Assembly: GCA_016788485.1 (NCBI GenBank) | Contig: JAEUSV010000031.1 | Span: forward strand, 1-64,000 | Direction: 5' to 3' | Length of the DNA: 64,000 bases | Source of the DNA: Flavobacteriales bacterium | GTDB lineage: Bacteria; Bacteroidota; Bacteroidia; Flavobacteriales_F; PHOS-HE28 | Shown here: piece after piece, positions 60,744 through 64,000 of the stretch | Numbering within the stretch: position 1 is the stretch's first letter | Layout of the letters: every line of letters starts with the position of its first letter | Position numbers and translations under genes: made by a program | Notes under the pieces: model-generated | Database searches by the model: none | What the model saw: the letters and a program-made list of their open reading frames with translations, nothing else | Told to the model about the DNA's origin: nothing

Positions 60744-61478
60744 TCAGCGCGTGAAGGCCCTTGCACGTTCCGAGAGTGCCTCCACCAACGCTGCACGGCC
60801 ATCTCCGGAAGGCTGCAGCTGCTTGAAGCACGCGTTGTTGCTCTTCTGCTGAAGGATCCGCTGCACCTCGTCATCATCCGGGCTGTCCGGTACGATCATG
60901 TACAACAGCCCGGTCTCCGCCGTCCACGCATAGCGATGCGCCGGCCCTTCATCCGCGGTACGCAGGATAAGGACCGTGAAGGTGTGCGTACGATACACGG
61001 ACAGGCAGCCGGAGCGGGCCTCCCGGGGCAGTGATCGAGCCTTGATCGGTATCGTATCCTCCACCAGCAAAGGCCGCCTTGTGGTGCGTACACCGGCCAC
61101 GTTCCAGTCCCCCGTGCGGTAGGGAACTGCGCGTGCCTCGACGAATCGGCCATCGGAACGCCGGACGATGCGCAAGGTGTCCAGGATGTTCGCCCGGACC
61201 GGCCATGGCTCGCAATAGCGCATGTACTCCCAGGTAAGGCTGTCCGGTTCCGCGGACCGGCGCATCCGCATGTGCATGCTTGAATGCCAGCTCGTCGTGC
61301 CCTGCCCGAGCAGGTCGTTCCCCTCGGAGCTCCATGCCAACGAGCCGCCCAGGCATCCTTCAACACGGATGTCGTCCGAACAGATCAAGGTGAACAGGTC
61401 GGGGACCTGAGCATGAGCCACCGTCAGGAGGGGCCCTCCAAGGACGAGCGCGAGCACTCGCAACGTCACCTTCTTCAC
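60744..61478 (-). CDS. secreted protein of unknown function, translationally coupled to acs
   Basis: The 244-residue product starts with GTG at 61478, overlapping the TGA of acs by four bases (GTGA); this start places a signal peptide (LRVLALVLGGPLLTVAHA) at the N-terminus. The mature part has Cys residues in LICSDDIRVEGCLGG and CLSVYRTHTF, and an internal AHRYAWTAETGLLYMIVPD. I do not recognise the family. It is odd to find a secreted protein coupled to a cytoplasmic acetyl-CoA synthetase. The convergent T9SS gene ends immediately next to its stop. Confidence 0.75.
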   Translation of the reverse strand: MKKVTLRVLALVLGGPLLTVAHAQVPDLFTLICSDDIRVEGCLGGSLAWSSEGNDLLGQGTTSWHSSMHMRMRRSAEPDSLTWEYMRYCEPWPVRANILDTLRIVRRSDGRFVEARAVPYRTGDWNVAGVRTTRRPLLVEDTIPIKARSLPREARSGCLSVYRTHTFTVLILRTADEGPAHRYAWTAETGLLYMIVPDSPDDDEVQRILQQKSNNACFKQLQPSGDGRAALVEALSERARAFTR

Positions 61479-63388
61479 ACCCTTCCCGCCTTGATCTCCT
61501 CCACCACCGCCGGGTCCAAGAGGGTGGAGGTATCCCCCAAACTCCCCAGCTCGTTCTCCGCCACCTTCCGCAGGATCCGCCGCATGATCTTGCCGCTGCG
61601 TGTCTTGGGCAGGCCGCTCACGAACTGGATCTTGTCCGGCTTGGCGATGCGGCCGATGCTGGCCACCACCGCTTCGATCACTTCGCCGCGCATGTTCTCC
61701 ACGGCGATGGCGTCTTCGGCGGGGATGGGCTTCTCGCACACCACGTAGGCGTAGATGCCCTGTCCCTTGATGTCGTGCGGGTAGCCCACCACAGCGCTCT
61801 CCACCACGCCCTTGGCCTGGTTGATGGCGTTCTCGATCTCGGCCGTGCCGAAGCGGTGGCCGCTCACGTTGATCACATCGTCCACGCGACCGATGATGCG
61901 GTAACGGCCGTCGGCATCGCGCTTGGCGCCATCGCCGGTGAAGTAGTAGCCCTTGTAGCTGCTGAAATAGGTCTGGCGGCAGCGCTCGTGGTCGCCCCAG
62001 GTGGTGCGCAGGATGCTGGGCCAAGGGAACTTCATGCATAGAAGACCCTCCACTTCATTCTCCAGGATCTCCTTTCCCTCGGGCGTGAGCAGCACGGGCT
62101 GCACACCGGGCAGGGGCCACGCGGCGTGCGCGGGTTTCTCATCGTTCACACCGGCCATGGTGCTGATCAATATGCCGCCGGTCTCCGTCTGCCACCAGGT
62201 GTCCACGATGGGGCAGCGGTCCTTGCCCACGTGGATCTTGTACCAGTTCCAGGCCTCCTCGTTGATGGGCTCGCCCACGCTGCCGATCACCCGCAGGCTG
62301 TCCAGCGAGTAGGCGAGCACATGGTCCAGCCCGGCGGCCATCAGGCTGCGGATGGCCGTGGGCGCGGTGTAGAAGATGTTCACCCCGTGCTTGTCGATCA
62401 CCTGCCAGAAGCGGCCGGCATCGGGGAAGGTGGGCACGCCCTCGAACACCAAGGTGGTGGCGCCGTTCAGCAGCGGACCGTAGATGATGTAGCTGTGGCC
62501 GGTGATCCAACCCACATCGGCCGTGCACCAGTACACATCGCTCTCCTCGACCTGGAACACGTTGCGGAAGCTGTGGTCGGTGTACACCATGTAGCCCCCG
62601 CAGGTGTGCACCACGCCCTTGGGCTTGCCGGTGCTGCCGCTGGTGTAGAGGATGAAGAGCGGGTCCTCCGCATCCATCACCTCGACCGGACAGTGCTTGT
62701 CCACGTGGAGCAGCTCGTCGTGCAGCCACACATCGCGGCCTTCCTGCATGTTCACGCTCCAGCCCAGCCGCTCGGTCACGATCACCTTCTGCACCGTGGG
62801 ACAGGTCTCCAGCGCCTCGTCCACCACGCGCTTCACGGGGATCTGCTTGTGCCCGCGGTTCAGGCCGTCGCTCGTCAGCACCATCGTGGCGGCGGCATCC
62901 TGGATGCGGTCCGCGAGGCTCTGTGCGCTGAAGCCGCAGAAGACCACGCTGTGGATGGCGCCGATGCGCGCGCAGGCCAGTGTGGCGATCACCAGCTCGG
63001 GGATCATCGGCATGTAGATGCAGATGCGGTCGCCCTTCTTCGCTCCATTGCGCTTCAGCACATTGGCATACTGGCACACGCGTTCATGCAGTTCGCGGTA
63101 GGTGAGCCGCACGAAGCGCTCCTTCGGGTCGTTCGGTTCCCAGATGATCGCGAGCTTGTTGCCGCGCTGCTTCAGGTGCCGGTCCAGGCAGTTCTCGGTG
63201 ATGTTGAGCTTGCCGCCCGCGAACCACTTCACATCGGGCTTCTCGAAGTCCCACTGCAGGGTGGTGTCCCAGGTGCGGTGCCAGGAGAAATGCCCGGCCA
63301 GGGCCGCCCAATAACCTTCGGGGTCGCGGATGGCCTCCGCGCAGGCGTCGTCGTAATCGGCTTGGGTGCGGATGCGTTGCAGGGCCAT
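61475..63388 (-). CDS. acs: acetyl-CoA synthetase
   Basis: This 637-residue AMP-forming enzyme activates acetate to acetyl-CoA. The N-terminal YWAALAGHFSWHRTWDTTLQWD, the P-loop-like ILYTSGSTGKPKGVVHTCGGYMV, YWCTADVGWITGHSYIIYGPL, the substrate-site VDTWWQTETGGILIS, and the GYYFTGDGAKRDADGRYRIIGR motif are all present. The C-terminal LPKTRSGKIMRRILRK holds the lysine that is acetylated to switch the enzyme off. A TAACTTGG box lies about 30 bases upstream on the minus strand. The secreted protein gene that follows is coupled through a GTGA overlap. Confidence 0.95.
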   Translation of the reverse strand: MALQRIRTQADYDDACAEAIRDPEGYWAALAGHFSWHRTWDTTLQWDFEKPDVKWFAGGKLNITENCLDRHLKQRGNKLAIIWEPNDPKERFVRLTYRELHERVCQYANVLKRNGAKKGDRICIYMPMIPELVIATLACARIGAIHSVVFCGFSAQSLADRIQDAAATMVLTSDGLNRGHKQIPVKRVVDEALETCPTVQKVIVTERLGWSVNMQEGRDVWLHDELLHVDKHCPVEVMDAEDPLFILYTSGSTGKPKGVVHTCGGYMVYTDHSFRNVFQVEESDVYWCTADVGWITGHSYIIYGPLLNGATTLVFEGVPTFPDAGRFWQVIDKHGVNIFYTAPTAIRSLMAAGLDHVLAYSLDSLRVIGSVGEPINEEAWNWYKIHVGKDRCPIVDTWWQTETGGILISTMAGVNDEKPAHAAWPLPGVQPVLLTPEGKEILENEVEGLLCMKFPWPSILRTTWGDHERCRQTYFSSYKGYYFTGDGAKRDADGRYRIIGRVDDVINVSGHRFGTAEIENAINQAKGVVESAVVGYPHDIKGQGIYAYVVCEKPIPAEDAIAVENMRGEVIEAVVASIGRIAKPDKIQFVSGLPKTRSGKIMRRILRKVAENELGSLGDTSTLLDPAVVEEIKAGRV

Positions 63389-63529
63389 GGTCTGGTGCGT
63401 CGGAAGGGCCGGCGCATGGCCAAGTTAGCCGCGTTGCACCATCATGCCAGGGACATCCATGCGGTTTGGGACGTATGTCCACCATCGGGAACTGCGATGC
63501 GGTCCCAAGGACCTTTCTATACTTATGGA

Positions 63530-64000
63530 ATGAAGGCCGTCAACATCGCGCCGACGTTCCCAAGGCGCTACCTCCCCCTGCGCACCTGCCTGCTGCTCGT
63601 GGCCACCGCGATGCTGGCCGGGCAGGTGCATGCCCAAACGAAGACCCAACGGGCCGACATCGAATGGGGCGACCTGCTGGACGACAAGAAGGACGGGGAT
63701 TTCAGACGCGTGATCGACCGCACAGGCGATGCGGTCTACCAGCTGATGTACAGCAAGAAGGACGGATTCCTGGTGCAGCGCATGGATCTGGACATGCGCC
63801 CTGTTTACCGCAAGCCCATCGAACTGGAGATGGGCAAGGATGAACTGGAACTGGAGGATGTGCACATCATCGGGCGCAACATCGTGGTGTTCGCTTCGAG
63901 CCATGACAAGCGGAACGACGAGCGGAACCTCTTCGTGAAGGTCTACGCCGCGGCCGACATGGGACCCGTGAGCATGTACACCAAGGTGGCACGCATGGAC
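63530..64000 (+). CDS. secreted protein of unknown function, 3' truncated by the window edge
   Basis: The frame is open from ATG 63530 to the last base (157 codons). The product has a signal peptide (CLLLVATAMLAGQVHAQ) and a mature part with IEWGDLLDDKKDGDFRRVIDR, VYQLMYSKKDGFLVQRMDLD, and VHIIGRNIVVFASSHDKRNDERNLFV, which looks like a blade-type beta repeat. The family is not recognised from this part. A TATACTTATG sequence just upstream may be part of its promoter. Confidence 0.7.
   Translation, partial: MKAVNIAPTFPRRYLPLRTCLLLVATAMLAGQVHAQTKTQRADIEWGDLLDDKKDGDFRRVIDRTGDAVYQLMYSKKDGFLVQRMDLDMRPVYRKPIELEMGKDELELEDVHIIGRNIVVFASSHDKRNDERNLFVKVYAAADMGPVSMYTKVARMD

Overview
The window reads as a chromosomal segment of a GC-rich member of the Bacteroidota, most likely Flavobacteriales-like. 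The support is the gene content: a SprB-like adhesin with a type B gliding-motility C-terminus next to a PorP/SprF gene, several proteins with type A type IX secretion (T9SS) tails, a PorE-like OmpA protein, a Bacteroidota-style FtsK, DUF4833 and DUF4920 proteins, and promoters of the TTG / TAnnTTTG kind. Genes are dense, intergenic gaps are under 300 bases throughout, and I found no rRNA, tRNA, CRISPR array, phage or transposase gene.

Layout: 1-9.4 kb holds the end of a PorE-like OmpA protein, two secreted putative proteases that share a C-terminal calcium-binding-like module, TerC and a GT22-like mannosyltransferase. 9.4-16 kb holds a PAP2-like membrane protein, a tightly overlapping phyH-like / DUF4833 / SDR operon, rimK, a DUF2459 protein, and an AT-rich gene cassette bounded by attC-like palindromes directly downstream of a rimB-like (DUF785) gene. 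16-22 kb has DUF4920, PAP2, isoaspartyl peptidase, and a LemA / TPM / TPM / TerB-DnaJ cluster. 22-29 kb carries a KUP potassium transporter, LolA, a SET protein, a SpmA-SpmB-like membrane protein and an OmpA lipoprotein. 29-36 kb has cell-surface proteins and ftsK. 35.7-39.5 kb is an arginine block: arginase, CtlX-type hydrolase, argS.

39.5-52.3 kb is a long minus-strand run: GH3 glucosidase, alpha/beta hydrolase, T9SS beta-propeller-like protein, EEP-family hydrolase, the 1837-residue SprB-like adhesin and its SprF partner. 53-64 kb contains ffh, a YfiT/DinB protein, a tandem pair of T9SS surface proteins, folD, a small T9SS protein, acs with a coupled secreted protein, and a truncated secreted protein at the right edge.

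The most unusual element is the cassette at 14581-15365. Its first bases on the minus strand (TTATGC, after a G) are exactly complementary to the GCATAAC that opens its own downstream palindrome, which is the relation expected of an integron gene cassette; no integrase is in the window. Second is the C-terminal module shared by the two secreted proteases, which replaces the usual T9SS tail. Third is a set of promoters whose -7 element lies only 4-6 bases before the start codon, suggesting leaderless mRNAs.
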